Shown here: positions 19,917 to 28,209 of the stretch, one piece after another
Numbering within the stretch: position 1 is the stretch's first letter
Layout of the letters: every line of letters begins with the position of its first letter
Program-made: the position numbers and the translations under genes
Notes under the pieces: generated by a model
The model's database searches: none
Seen by the model: the letters and a program-made list of their open reading frames with translations, nothing else
What the model was told of the DNA's origin: nothing
DNA from: Sphingomonas sp. CCH21-G11
Lineage (GTDB): Bacteria > Pseudomonadota > Alphaproteobacteria > Sphingomonadales > Sphingomonadaceae
Length of the DNA stretch: 57,029 nt
NCBI RefSeq assembly: GCF_001555965.1
Contig: NZ_LSHX01000023.1
Location: forward strand, 1-57,029
Direction: 5' to 3'

Positions 19917-22207
19917 TGACCGATTTGCCGATGACGGAGGCGGCGCCCGCGCCGAACGGGCAGGGCGCCGCTGCGGCTCAGGGTAGCGCAGCGACGCGCC
20001 GGCTGTTCCTGGTCACGATCCTGCTGGGGTCGTTCCTGCTGTTCCTCGTCCAGCCGATGATCGCGCGGATGGCGCTGCCCCGGCTGGGCGGCGCGCCGGC
20101 GGTGTGGAACTCGGCGATGCTCGTCTATCAGGCGCTGCTGCTCGGCGGTTATGCCTATTCGCACGCGCTCGGCCGGATCACGGTGGCACGCCAGGTCGTC
20201 GTGCATCTCGCGGTGCTGGCGCTCGCCGCGATCTGGCTGCCGATCGGCCTGGCGCGCATCGATCCGGCCGGGGCGGGGGAGCCCGTGCTGTGGGTGCCGC
20301 TGTTTCTCCTGGCATCGATCGGCCCGCTGTTCTTCGCGGTGTCGGCGCAGGCGCCGCTGATGCAACGCTGGTTCAGCGTCGCGAGCGGCGGCGCGGACCC
20401 CTATGCGCTCTATGCCGCGTCCAACGCGGGCAGTTTCGCGGGCTTGCTCGCCTATCCCCTGCTGGTCGAGCCGGCACTGGCGCTCAGCGCGCAAAGCCGG
20501 CTGTGGAGCGCGGGGTATCTGCTCCTGATCGTGCTGGTCCTCGCCTGCGGCTGGCGGGCGCGCGCCGCCCCGATGGCCAGTGCGCCGCCGCCGGCGCGCG
20601 ACGTGGCCGAAGGGGCCGAGCACCCGCCCACACGCCGCCGCATCCTGATGTGGATCGCGCTCGCGACCGTGCCGTCGGGGTTGATGCTGGCGACCAGCAC
20701 CTTCCTGACCACCGACATCGTCGCCGTCCCGCTGCTCTGGGTGCTGCCGCTCGGGCTTTACCTCCTGAGCTTTACCGCAGCCTTTGCCGACCGGCGCGGG
20801 GTGGCGGACGCGATCACCAAATTCGCGCCGGTCGTCGTGCTGATCTTCGGCGGATTGATGATCGGCGGCAGCACGTCGCAGCCCTTCCTCAATGCGCTCA
20901 TGGCGCTGAGCGTGCTGTTCGCGGTGGCGGTCGCGCTGCACACCCGGCTGTACGATCTTCGTCCCGGACCGCGCGGGTTGACCGGCTTTTACCTGGCGAT
21001 GTCGGTGGGTGGGGCGCTGGGCGGGGTGTTCGCCGCGCTGATCGCACCGATCATCTTCGACTGGACCTACGAATATCCGCTGCTGATCATCGCCGCCGGG
21101 GCGCTCGTGCCGCAAAGCTGGCTGATCGATCCGGTCGCCCGGCTGTGGCAGGGATCGCGCCGCGCGGTCGCGCTGCGCACCGCATTCGTCGCCCTGCTTG
21201 TCACCGGGGTCGTCGCGGGCGGGCTGTGGTGGAGCGAAGGCATGGCGGGCGGTCCGGAGGCCGGCTTGCCCTTCGTCGCGCTGACCGTCATCGGAGTGCT
21301 GACCGTCGGGACGCGCATCCCGTTCCTGATCGTGCTGACCGGGTCGTTGCTGCTGTTCGGCGGGTTCCAGTCGCTGTGGCTGAGCTGGCAGGGCGATATC
21401 CGCACGCGCAGCTATTTCGGGGTCTACACGGTCGAACAGGACGGCTTTCGACGCCAGCTGTCGCACGGGACGACGCTGCACGGCATCCAGCTGACCGGAT
21501 CGGCCGATCGCGAACGATGGCCGACCAGCTATTATCTGCCGCGATCGGGCGTCGGTCGCGCGCTGCTCGCCGCGCCCGAACTTTATGGTCGGGAGGCCCG
21601 GATCGGGGTGGTTGGGCTCGGTGCCGGCACGCTCGCCTGCTTTGCCCGGCCGGGCCAGCACTGGCGCTTTTTCGAGATCGATCCGGCGGTGGTGCGGCTG
21701 GCGCGCGACGACGGCCGCTTCACCTTCCTGTCGCGCTGCCAGCCGTCGGCACAGATCACGCTCGGCGACGCGCGACTGTCGCTCGAGGCCACCCGGACGG
21801 CCAGCCTCGACCTGCTCGTCCTCGACGCCTTTTCTTCGGATGCGGTGCCGATGCACCTGATGACGCGCCAGGCCTTCGCGACCTATGCCCGCGTCCTGCC
21901 GCGGCGCGGCGCGCTGCTCGTCCACATTTCGAACCGCTATCTCGCGCTGGCGCCGGTGATCACGGCAACCGCGGCGGGTGGCGACTGGTATGCCGCGCGG
22001 CTGATCCATCGTCCCGGCGCGGAGGAGGAAGCGGGTGCCGTTTCCGACTGGATCGTGCTGACCCGCGATCCCGAGACGCTGGCGACCCTGATGGCGGAGG
22101 GGCCGTGGGAACCGCTGGCGAACCGCAAGCGGGTCCAGGCATGGACCGATGACTATGCCTCGATCCTGCCGGTGCTGCTGGCGCTGCACCCGGACATGAA
22201 TCGCTAG
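19916..22207 (+). CDS. Fused membrane transporter-like / spermidine-synthase-like protein
   Basis: The 763-residue protein has two parts. Residues about 25-510 contain many hydrophobic helices (FLVTILLGSFLLFLVQPMIA, ILMWIALATVPSGLMLATST). Residues about 540-750 are a SAM-binding spermine/spermidine-synthase-like domain: RIGVVGLGAGTLACFARPG, FFEIDPAVVRLARD, LLVLDAFSSDAVPMHLMT. This fused MFS/SpdSyn family is widespread in proteobacteria and its function is unsettled; polyamine synthesis is not proven. It is translationally coupled to the acetyltransferase, which makes a polyamine-modification link worth considering, as inference only. Confidence 0.85.
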   Translation: MTDLPMTEAAPAPNGQGAAAAQGSAATRRLFLVTILLGSFLLFLVQPMIARMALPRLGGAPAVWNSAMLVYQALLLGGYAYSHALGRITVARQVVVHLAVLALAAIWLPIGLARIDPAGAGEPVLWVPLFLLASIGPLFFAVSAQAPLMQRWFSVASGGADPYALYAASNAGSFAGLLAYPLLVEPALALSAQSRLWSAGYLLLIVLVLACGWRARAAPMASAPPPARDVAEGAEHPPTRRRILMWIALATVPSGLMLATSTFLTTDIVAVPLLWVLPLGLYLLSFTAAFADRRGVADAITKFAPVVVLIFGGLMIGGSTSQPFLNALMALSVLFAVAVALHTRLYDLRPGPRGLTGFYLAMSVGGALGGVFAALIAPIIFDWTYEYPLLIIAAGALVPQSWLIDPVARLWQGSRRAVALRTAFVALLVTGVVAGGLWWSEGMAGGPEAGLPFVALTVIGVLTVGTRIPFLIVLTGSLLLFGGFQSLWLSWQGDIRTRSYFGVYTVEQDGFRRQLSHGTTLHGIQLTGSADRERWPTSYYLPRSGVGRALLAAPELYGREARIGVVGLGAGTLACFARPGQHWRFFEIDPAVVRLARDDGRFTFLSRCQPSAQITLGDARLSLEATRTASLDLLVLDAFSSDAVPMHLMTRQAFATYARVLPRRGALLVHISNRYLALAPVITATAAGGDWYAARLIHRPGAEEEAGAVSDWIVLTRDPETLATLMAEGPWEPLANRKRVQAWTDDYASILPVLLALHPDMNR

Positions 22208-22217
22208 GGCAAGCGAC

Positions 22218-22230
22218 CGGCCTCAGGCCG
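22218..22230. terminator. Short hairpin between convergent genes
   Basis: CGGCC-TCA-GGCCG lies at the junction of the converging MFS/SpdSyn-like and lipoprotein genes and overlaps the lipoprotein stop. It is small and has no T-run, so terminator activity is uncertain. Confidence 0.3.
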
Positions 22231-22729
22231 TGGCGAGCATCGCTTCGATCTCGGTCACCCGCGCCCGTTCCGCCGCCGCGCGCCGCGTCGCATCCTCGTA
22301 GAGCGACTGGAGCGCGGGATAGGGCATCGCGCCCGCAGCCGCGCGGTCGATGATCGACCGTTCGATGTCGGCGACCAGGCCGCTGGTCGCCGCGCGCAGG
22401 ACGTCGAGCTCGCCCAGCGCGACCTGCGCGGCCAGCCACGGTTCACTGCCGGCGTCCGCGCCCTGCGCCTCCGCGGCCAGCTGCGCCGCCCGATCTGCCT
22501 GGGCGGCAAAGACGCGCGACGCTTCGTCCAATCGTGCCGCGAGGGCCGTGACCTGCTGGTCGAGCGCGGGATCGGGCGCCGCAGGCACGGGCTCGCGCAT
22601 CGGTTCCGCCGTATCGGCCGACTCGATCGCGCGCGGCAGCAGCGACGGATAGCCGTCGCCCGCGCGCTTGGCACAGCCCGCCGTCAGGGCGACAAGGGCG
22701 ACCAGGATGAGATGTGCGCGCATGGCCAC
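22223..22729 (-). CDS. Putative lipoprotein, coiled-coil-prone
   Basis: The 168-residue protein has a lipoprotein signal: a hydrophobic stretch ending VALVALTAGC, with the lipidated Cys19 followed by AKRAG. The mature part is Ala/Glu/Arg-rich with heptad-like runs (DQQVTALAARLDEASRVF, AERARVTEIEAMLA), suggesting helices or a coiled coil. I do not recognise a family. An alternative start at 22723 (MRAHLIL) is equally good. It should be anchored in the inner or outer membrane facing the periplasm. Confidence 0.75.
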   Translation of the reverse strand: MAMRAHLILVALVALTAGCAKRAGDGYPSLLPRAIESADTAEPMREPVPAAPDPALDQQVTALAARLDEASRVFAAQADRAAQLAAEAQGADAGSEPWLAAQVALGELDVLRAATSGLVADIERSIIDRAAAGAMPYPALQSLYEDATRRAAAERARVTEIEAMLATA

Positions 22730-22805
22730 GCGCTTAGGCGGCGGAAATTATCCGTGCAACAGGGTTGCGCTCCCGTCGACAGCCTTCTATGTGCCCACTT
22801 CCCGC

Positions 22806-22882
22806 GCGCCCGTAGCTCAGCTGGATAGAGCATCAGACTACGAATCTGAGGGTCGGACGTTCGAATCGTTCCGGGCGCGCCA
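22806..22882 (+). tRNA. tRNA-Arg (ACG)
   Basis: GCGCCCGTAGCTCAGC opens the gene. The anticodon arm CAGACTACGAATCTG gives anticodon ACG (read as ICG after deamination). The T arm is followed by CGGGCGC pairing with the 5' acceptor, discriminator G and an encoded CCA, for 77 bases in all. Confidence 0.97.
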
Positions 22883-22989
22883 ATTTCTTCCCGCCATTTC
22901 GACGGATTTCGTCGGGCCGACATTCGGGCGTGTCGGCTGACCCGAGGCGTGACCGCGGGGTATCCGCCGGACGCACCGTTTTCAGCACA

Positions 22990-23619
22990 TCAGGACTGCG
23001 GCAGGCCCCAGCTCCGGACAAAGCTGTCGACGTGATCGCTCGCGAACGCGTCGAGGTCGAGCGGTCGCACCGCAGCGCCGCCAAGCGGGCGTTGATGGAG
23101 CACCGCGATCAGCACCGGCGCGATCAGCTGGATCGCGGCGAGGCGCGTGTCGCCACCGCGCATCTCGCCCCGCGTGACATGCGCGTCCAGCCGCGCCTCG
23201 GCCGCCTCGATCATCGGTTCGAGCAGGTTGGCGACGAATGCGGGCCCGACGGTCGGATGGCCCAGGCCCTCGGCGAGCCCGCTGGCGATCATCCGGTCCA
23301 GCCCGGCATGGATCAGACCACCGGCCAGATGCCCGACCGCGTCGCGCATCGATGTCGCAAAGTCGCCGGTCGGGCGCGCCATCACCGCGAGCGGCTCGGC
23401 CCCCTGGCTCTTCTCGTCCTCCATCAGCGCGCGGATCACGTCGTCGCGCCGTCCGAAATGGTGCGTCAGGCTCGACAGACTGACGCCGGCGGCGGCGGCC
23501 ATGTCGCGCCACGATGCCGGCCCCGCGCCGCGATCTTGAAGGCGGGCGCGGATGCGGTCGAGCAGCTCCGCCCGCCGCTTTGCCGTCGCGCGGTTCGGCG
23601 TGCCGACCATCCTAGGCAT
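22990..23619 (-). CDS. TetR/AcrR-family transcriptional regulator
   Basis: The 209-residue protein has an N-terminal HTH (about residues 17-62: LLDRIRARLQDRGAG, WRDMAAAAGVSLSSLTHHFG) and a variable ligand-binding C-terminus. It is divergent from the membrane-protein pair at 23779-24875, so it likely represses that pair and itself through the intervening region. The ligand is unknown. Start 23619 (MPRMVGTPNR) or the internal Met4 are both possible. Confidence 0.88.
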   Translation of the reverse strand: MPRMVGTPNRATAKRRAELLDRIRARLQDRGAGPASWRDMAAAAGVSLSSLTHHFGRRDDVIRALMEDEKSQGAEPLAVMARPTGDFATSMRDAVGHLAGGLIHAGLDRMIASGLAEGLGHPTVGPAFVANLLEPMIEAAEARLDAHVTRGEMRGGDTRLAAIQLIAPVLIAVLHQRPLGGAAVRPLDLDAFASDHVDSFVRSWGLPQS

Positions 23620-23626
23620 GTATCAC

Positions 23627-23675
23627 TTGAACCAAACTAACGCTCATGCATTATGACGCTTGATCCAGTCTAGCG
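23627..23675. promoter_or_regulatory. Directly repeated candidate TetR operator
   Basis: TTGAACCAAACTAACG (23627-23642) and TTGATCCAGTCTAGCG (23660-23675) share TTGA-CCA--CTA-CG at a 33-base pitch, in the gap between the divergent TetR gene and the membrane-protein genes. A 33-base pitch (about three helical turns) suits two regulator dimers on one DNA face. This is a pattern match only. Confidence 0.4.
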
Positions 23676-23778
23676 ACGCTGCGGCCAATGCCAAGTGTCA
23701 TCGAAAGCGAGGGCGTGACGACATGATCGGGTTTCATTGCGCGCGATGGTCGCCGGGGGTGGGGGAGGCGCGTGGCCG

Positions 23779-24147
23779 ATGAACGGCGAGACGCTGCTGC
23801 GGCTGGCCTATACGGCCAATATCCTCATCCTGCTGCCCGTCGTGATCGCGCTGCACATGCGCGGCACTGCGGCGGTGTTCGGTCCCGGGGTCCCGGATTC
23901 GGCGGCGCTGCGGCTGCTCGTCGCCGCGTTATGGGGCGCCATCCTCCTGTGTTCGGTGGTCGGCCTCGCCTGGCCGCGTGCAATGGCGGGCGTCCTGGTG
24001 CTCCAGGTCATCTACAAGACCGCGTGGCTGCTGACCTTCGTGTTGCCGGCGTGGCGCGCGGGCGCGCCCGTGCCGTGGGGTCCGGCGCTGACCTTCCTTC
24101 CCATCGTCCTTTTCTGGCCCGTCATCCTGTTGAGGAGCCTGCCATGA
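23779..24147 (+). CDS. Small four-helix membrane protein
   Basis: The 122-residue protein has four hydrophobic segments: LAYTANILILLPVVIALHM, LRLLVAALWGAILLCSVVGL, AMAGVLVLQVIYKTAWLLTF and ALTFLPIVLFWPVILL. There is no recognised domain. ATG 23779 has GGGGGAGG about 11 bases upstream; an upstream in-frame extension to 23737 is Gly-rich and unlikely. The stop overlaps the next start (ATGA). It is co-transcribed with the Trp-rich membrane protein and divergent from a TetR regulator, which suggests an inducible membrane function. Confidence 0.75.
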   Translation: MNGETLLRLAYTANILILLPVVIALHMRGTAAVFGPGVPDSAALRLLVAALWGAILLCSVVGLAWPRAMAGVLVLQVIYKTAWLLTFVLPAWRAGAPVPWGPALTFLPIVLFWPVILLRSLP

Positions 24148-24875
24148 CCGAACCGTTCGATCTCGTCCGCGTCGCGCTGGTGATCGTCGCCGCGCTCGCC
24201 CAGGCCGTCATGGCCAGCTGGCCGCAGTTGCGCGGCTGGGAAAAGACGGTGCCCGAACGGTCGGAGCGCCAGCATCTGCCGATCGTGCCATGGGCACCGT
24301 TCTTCACCATCTGGGCGGTGATCTTTGCCGCGAGCTTCGGTTTCGCGGTGTGGCACACGCTCAACCCGTCCGACCCGCTGATGCGCGCGCTCGGCTGGCT
24401 GGCGGTGGCCGCGTGGACGCTGAACACCGCGTGGGAGTGGCATGTGGCCAGGCGCGACATCGATTGGACCAGCGTCGGGCTGATCGCGGCCGCACTCGTG
24501 ACGCTGCTCGCGGCGGTGTGGACGATCGCGGTGGCCGGGCCGCTTTCGGGCTGGGCGTTCTGGCTCGGCGCAGCACCACTTCTGCTTCTCGCCGGGTGGA
24601 TCTCGGCCGCGACCTGGGTGAACCTGGGTTCGACGCTGAAGTGGAGCGGGGTTGCGGTCCGAACCGACTGGCAGCTGGCGCTGCTCGGGGCGGCGGGCGC
24701 GCTGGGGACCATCGTGGCATGGTCGTCGGGGGCGCTCATCTATGCAGGTGCCATTGCCTGGGCACTGGCCGGCATCGTCGTCCAGAACCTGGTTCGCGAT
24801 CGCAACGTCGCCATCGGGGCGAGCGCCGCGACGCTGATCCCGGTCGTGCTCGGCGCCGCGCTCGCCGGCGGCTGA
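24144..24875 (+). CDS. Tryptophan-rich multi-pass membrane protein (TspO-related appearance)
   Basis: This 243-residue protein has about seven hydrophobic helices and unusually many tryptophans: SWPQLRGW, PWAPFFTIWAVIFAASF, NTAWEW, GWAFWLG. The PWAPFFTIW...W pattern recalls tryptophan-rich sensory (TspO/MBR) proteins, but the protein is longer than the 160-residue five-helix TspO, so the relation is tentative. It is translationally coupled to the small membrane protein. The likely location is the inner membrane; the ligand is unknown. Confidence 0.7.
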   Translation: MTEPFDLVRVALVIVAALAQAVMASWPQLRGWEKTVPERSERQHLPIVPWAPFFTIWAVIFAASFGFAVWHTLNPSDPLMRALGWLAVAAWTLNTAWEWHVARRDIDWTSVGLIAAALVTLLAAVWTIAVAGPLSGWAFWLGAAPLLLLAGWISAATWVNLGSTLKWSGVAVRTDWQLALLGAAGALGTIVAWSSGALIYAGAIAWALAGIVVQNLVRDRNVAIGASAATLIPVVLGAALAGG

Positions 24876-24898
24876 ACGCGAGAATCCGAGCGTCTCGA

Positions 24899-25474
24899 TC
24901 AGGCGGCGGCTTCGGCCTCGTCCGAAGCGCCACAGGTGCGCAGGATCGTACCCGCCATTTCCGGGTCGCTCGCCCTCGCCAGCATCACCGCGCCGACCAG
25001 CATGGCGAATTCGCGCATGGCCTCGCGGCGCGGGTCGGCGCTCGATCCGGTGAATGTCGCGGCGAAGGCGTCGATCATCCGGAGCAGCCCCCCGCCGAAC
25101 GCACGCTTCACTGCGCCGTCCGCGCGTGCGATGTCGCCGCTTAGCGCGCCGGCGGGGCACCCGGTTTCGGGTGCCGCAAGATGGCCCGCCGACAGATAGA
25201 AGGTCTGGAACGCCCGACGGACATCGTCGGGCGCTTCGGCTTGCAGGCCGTCGGTCACGCGTCCGATCATTTCGGCAAAGGCGGCTTCCAGCGCGGCCGC
25301 GAGCAGCGCGTCCTTCGACTCGAAATGGCGATAGAAGCCGCCATGCGTGAGCCCCGCCTCCTTCATCACGTCGCCGACGCTCGCGCCCTCGACCCCGCGC
25401 GCCCGGAAGGCCCGACTGGCGCTGTCGACGATGCGCGCCCGGCTCCGCGCTTTTTCCTGTTGCGACACGCGCAT
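24899..25474 (-). CDS. TetR-family regulator (NemR/AcrR-like), divergent from NmrA-type gene
   Basis: From ATG 25474 (MRVSQQEKARSRARIVDSA) the protein has 191 residues. Its HTH is GASVGDVMKEAGLTHGGFYRHF and it has the C-terminal TetR_C domain with a Cys in TGCPAGAL. The frame is open to 25519, but that longer start would put the N-terminus inside the palindromic operator, so the shorter start is chosen. TetR proteins of this group sense electrophiles or aromatic compounds. It faces away from the NAD(P)-binding gene at 25581 with a dense repeat cluster between them. Confidence 0.88.
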   Translation of the reverse strand: MRVSQQEKARSRARIVDSASRAFRARGVEGASVGDVMKEAGLTHGGFYRHFESKDALLAAALEAAFAEMIGRVTDGLQAEAPDDVRRAFQTFYLSAGHLAAPETGCPAGALSGDIARADGAVKRAFGGGLLRMIDAFAATFTGSSADPRREAMREFAMLVGAVMLARASDPEMAGTILRTCGASDEAEAAA

Positions 25475-25505
25475 CGCTGCTTCTCCCGACGTCTTGACAA
25501 GATAG

Positions 25506-25548
25506 AGGATAGTCATCATCTAAAAAGATGACAAGCATCATCTATCCT
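25506..25548. promoter_or_regulatory. Palindromic operator cluster between TetR and NmrA-type genes
   Basis: AGGATAG (25506-25512) is mirrored by CTATCCT (25542-25548). Inside, TCATCT-AAAA-AGATGA (25516-25531) is a second palindrome, and CATCATCTA occurs twice in direct orientation (25514, 25536). This AT-rich, highly symmetric stretch contrasts with its GC-rich surroundings and is very likely the TetR binding site overlapping both promoters. Confidence 0.6.
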
Positions 25549-25580
25549 GATGACGCCTGCCCCCATTGCAGGAGACCATG

Positions 25581-26681
25581 ATGACGCATCCCAGAATTCT
25601 CGTGACCGGCGCGACGGGCAAGACCGGCCAGGCGGTCGTGGCGGAACTGCGCCGGCACGGTGCGACGGTCAGGGCGCTCGTCCGCAGGCGCGACAAACGC
25701 AGCGAGCGGCTGGAGCGCGAGGGCGTCGAGACGGTGGTGGGCGACCTGAGTGATCCGGGCAGCGTGCGCACCGCGGTTCAGGGCGTGCGGCGTGCCTATT
25801 TCCTGCCGGCGTTCGACCCGGCGATGCTGGAAGGCGCGACGCACTTCGCGGCCGCAGCGAAAGACGCCGGTGTCGAATCGATCGTCGGCCTCAGCCAGTG
25901 GCTGGCGGGTCCGGCGCATCCTGCCTGGCTGACCCGGCAATTGTGGGCGATGGACGAATTGTTCGGCGCGATCCCCGGCATCGCCTATACAATCGTCAAT
26001 CCGCCCTTCTTTGCCGACAATTATCTGCGCCTGATCGGGTTCGCCGCGCATCTGGGCATTCTGCCCTCGCTGACCGGGAACAGCCGCAACGCGCCGCCCT
26101 CGAACGAGGACATCGCCGCTGTCGCCGCAGCCGCGTTGCTGGATCCGGAGACGCATGGCGGACGCCGCTACAGCCCGACGGGGCCGGAGCTGCTGTCGAC
26201 GCGCGACATGGCCGCGATCCTGACGCGGGTGCTCGCGCGCAAGGTGCGGGCGGTCGAAATGCCGATGTGGCTGTTCCTGAAGGCTGCGCGCATGCAGGGC
26301 GTGCCCGCCGACGAACTGAGCGGCTTCCGATACTGGGTGCGCGATCACGCCCAGGGCGCCTTTTCATTCCGCGCGCCGACCGACGACGTGCGGCGCGTCA
26401 CGGGCCGCGCGCCCGAAAGCTTCGACACCATCGCCCGGCGCTATGCCGCGCTTCCCGAAGCCCGTCGCAGCTTTGGCGCAAGCGCACGCGCCTGGGCCGA
26501 TTTCATGCGGACCCCGATGATGCCGGGCTATGACCTCGACGCCTTCGACCAGCGGCTGGGGCTCAGCCGTCCTGCCGATTCGCGCTTTGCGATGGAGGAT
26601 GCCGGCTGGCGTGCGCTCAGGTCCGCGCAGGTCGACGAAGGGAGCGAGGGCGAGGTCCTTCGCGTCGGTAAAGCGGCATGA
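25581..26681 (+). CDS. NmrA/NAD(P)-binding oxidoreductase-like protein
   Basis: The 366-residue protein has an N-terminal Rossmann fold: ILVTGATGKTGQAVVAEL with GxxGxxG at about residues 9-15, VRALVRRRDKRSERLER, and VETVVGDLSDP. This is typical of atypical short-chain dehydrogenases of the NmrA/YtfG type. The extra C-terminal region (RAPESFDTIARRYAALPEA) is also common in the family. Members act as redox sensors or quinone/nitrosative-stress proteins. ATG 25581 has AGGAG 6 bases upstream; ATG 25578 is the alternative. It is probably repressed by the divergent TetR protein. Confidence 0.85.
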   Translation: MTHPRILVTGATGKTGQAVVAELRRHGATVRALVRRRDKRSERLEREGVETVVGDLSDPGSVRTAVQGVRRAYFLPAFDPAMLEGATHFAAAAKDAGVESIVGLSQWLAGPAHPAWLTRQLWAMDELFGAIPGIAYTIVNPPFFADNYLRLIGFAAHLGILPSLTGNSRNAPPSNEDIAAVAAAALLDPETHGGRRYSPTGPELLSTRDMAAILTRVLARKVRAVEMPMWLFLKAARMQGVPADELSGFRYWVRDHAQGAFSFRAPTDDVRRVTGRAPESFDTIARRYAALPEARRSFGASARAWADFMRTPMMPGYDLDAFDQRLGLSRPADSRFAMEDAGWRALRSAQVDEGSEGEVLRVGKAA

Positions 26682-26847
26682 CCGGGGGCGCGGCGAGCGG
26701 ATATATGTCCGCGCCCTGACGGCACAGCATCGACAGCGCAGCATCCGCAAGCGTGCCGGTCGCGGGCTGCGTGCCGGCGACCCCCGGCTGGCCTGCGCCG
26801 GTCCTTTGCCGATGGCGCTTTTCCTGTGCGGGCGGATAGGCCATGTT

Positions 26848-26874
26848 CGCGCTCCCTCGAGCGGCGGGAGCGCG
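26848..26874 (+). promoter_or_regulatory. Hairpin that sequesters the ribosome site of the MFS gene
   Basis: CGCGCTCCC (26848-26856) and GGGAGCGCG (26866-26874) form a perfect 9-bp stem with a 9-base loop. The right arm contains GGGAG, the only Shine-Dalgarno-like sequence for the TTG start at 26877. It could limit translation, or be a DNA operator. Confidence 0.5.
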
Positions 26875-26876
26875 CG

Positions 26877-28154
26877 TTGACATATGCCGAATTGAGCACC
26901 GCGCGGCGCTGGCTGCTCTTCGCGCTCGTCATCACCGCGGGCATCCTCAATCTGGTCGACCGCCAGATCATCGCGGTGCTGAAGCCCGTGATCTCGAAGG
27001 ATCTCGGCTGGACCGACAATGATTACGGCACGCTCGCCGCCTGGTTTCAGGGCGGCGCGGCGGTCGCGTTCCTTTTCACCGGCTGGATCGCGGACAAGCT
27101 GGGGGTCAAATGGGCCAATCCGCTCGGCGTCGCCGCCTGGTCGATCGCCGCGATGCTGCACGGCTGGGCACAGAGCACCGTACAGTTCGTGATGGTCCGC
27201 GTGGCGCTGGGCGCGACCGAAGCGATGGGCACGCCCGTCGGCATCAAGTCGATCGCCGCCATCCTGCCCCCGGCGCTCAGATCGAGCGGCTATGGCGCGA
27301 TGAACGCGGCCAATTCGATCGGCGCGATCCTGGCACCACTGGCCATTCCGCTGGTCGCACTCAGCTTCGGATGGCGGGCGACCTTTGTCGCGGCGGGCAT
27401 GGTCGGCATCCTGTGGGCCGGCATCTGGCTGGTTGCGACCCGCGGCTTGAGTCTCGGCGCGCCGGCGCGCACCGCACCGGCGGCGGCAGCGTCCGCCGCC
27501 GCGACGCCCGATCGCTACGGCCCGATCCTGACCGAGCGTCGCACCTGGGCGATCGCGGTGGCCAAGGTGCTGTCGGATGCGACATGGTGGCTGATGCTGT
27601 TCTGGCTGCCCGATTTCTTCAATCGCGAGTTCGGCCTGTCGGGCGTTGCGCTGGGCGTGCCGCTGGCCATCGCCTATTCGGGCGCAGCGGCGGGATCGCT
27701 GCTCGGCGGCGGTATCTCGACCCGCCTGCTCCAGCGTGGCTATGGCGTGAACGCGGTGCGCAAGGGGATCATGCTGTGCGCCGCGCTGCTCGTGCTGCCG
27801 GTGCCGGTCGCGCTCACCGCCCACAGCTATCCGCTGGCGATCGCGATCATCGCACTGACGCTTGCCGCGCACCAGGCGTTCTCGACCAACCTGTTCGCGC
27901 TGATCGCGGACGTCGTGCCGCAGGAGAAGGTCGGCCGCGTGACCGCGTTCGGCGCGTTCAGCGGCAATATCGGCGGGCTGGTGATTGCCAAGGTCGCCGG
28001 GCTCGTGCTCTCGGCGGGGCTCGGCTATCTGCCGCTGTTCGGCTTTGCCGCCATATCCTATCTGCTGGCAATCGGGTGGATCCAGCTGCTGGTGCCGGTG
28101 ATTCGCACGGTGGACGGCCCGCCCGGCGCGCGCGAGATTGTGCCGGCGCACTAG
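26877..28154 (+). CDS. MFS transporter (ACS/hexuronate-like)
   Basis: The 425-residue protein has 12 predicted helices. The N-terminal half has LNLVDRQIIAVLKPVI and the MFS motif A-like FTGWIADKLGVKWAN. Further segments are GATEAMGTPVGIKSIAAI and NAANSIGAILAPLAIPLV. The family (anion:cation symporter type) imports sugar acids and related organic anions; the substrate is not readable. TTG 26877 is chosen because GGGAG lies 6 bases upstream. The frame is open to 26826, but those residues (Arg/Cys-rich) do not look like an MFS N-terminus. It precedes a TonB-dependent receptor, suggesting a shared nutrient-uptake route. Confidence 0.87.
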   Translation: MTYAELSTARRWLLFALVITAGILNLVDRQIIAVLKPVISKDLGWTDNDYGTLAAWFQGGAAVAFLFTGWIADKLGVKWANPLGVAAWSIAAMLHGWAQSTVQFVMVRVALGATEAMGTPVGIKSIAAILPPALRSSGYGAMNAANSIGAILAPLAIPLVALSFGWRATFVAAGMVGILWAGIWLVATRGLSLGAPARTAPAAAASAAATPDRYGPILTERRTWAIAVAKVLSDATWWLMLFWLPDFFNREFGLSGVALGVPLAIAYSGAAAGSLLGGGISTRLLQRGYGVNAVRKGIMLCAALLVLPVPVALTAHSYPLAIAIIALTLAAHQAFSTNLFALIADVVPQEKVGRVTAFGAFSGNIGGLVIAKVAGLVLSAGLGYLPLFGFAAISYLLAIGWIQLLVPVIRTVDGPPGAREIVPAH

Positions 28155-28190
28155 TAGGCGCAGTTGGGGAGCGGGATAGCGTTTCTATAT

Positions 28191-28209
28191 TCCTATCGGA
28201 CGAATAGGA
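28191..28209. promoter_or_regulatory. Inverted repeat upstream of TonB receptor gene
   Basis: TCCTAT-N7-ATAGGA lies in an AT-rich patch 37 bases before the receptor start. Its symmetry fits a regulator binding site. No regulator gene adjoins it. Confidence 0.4.

Noticed and set aside
26617..26844. 75-codon minus-strand frame between the NmrA-type and MFS genes
   Set aside because: GGGAG does precede the ATG at 26844, but that GGGAG is the other arm of the hairpin, the product has no recognisable features, and its end overlaps the NmrA-type gene. Too weak to call.
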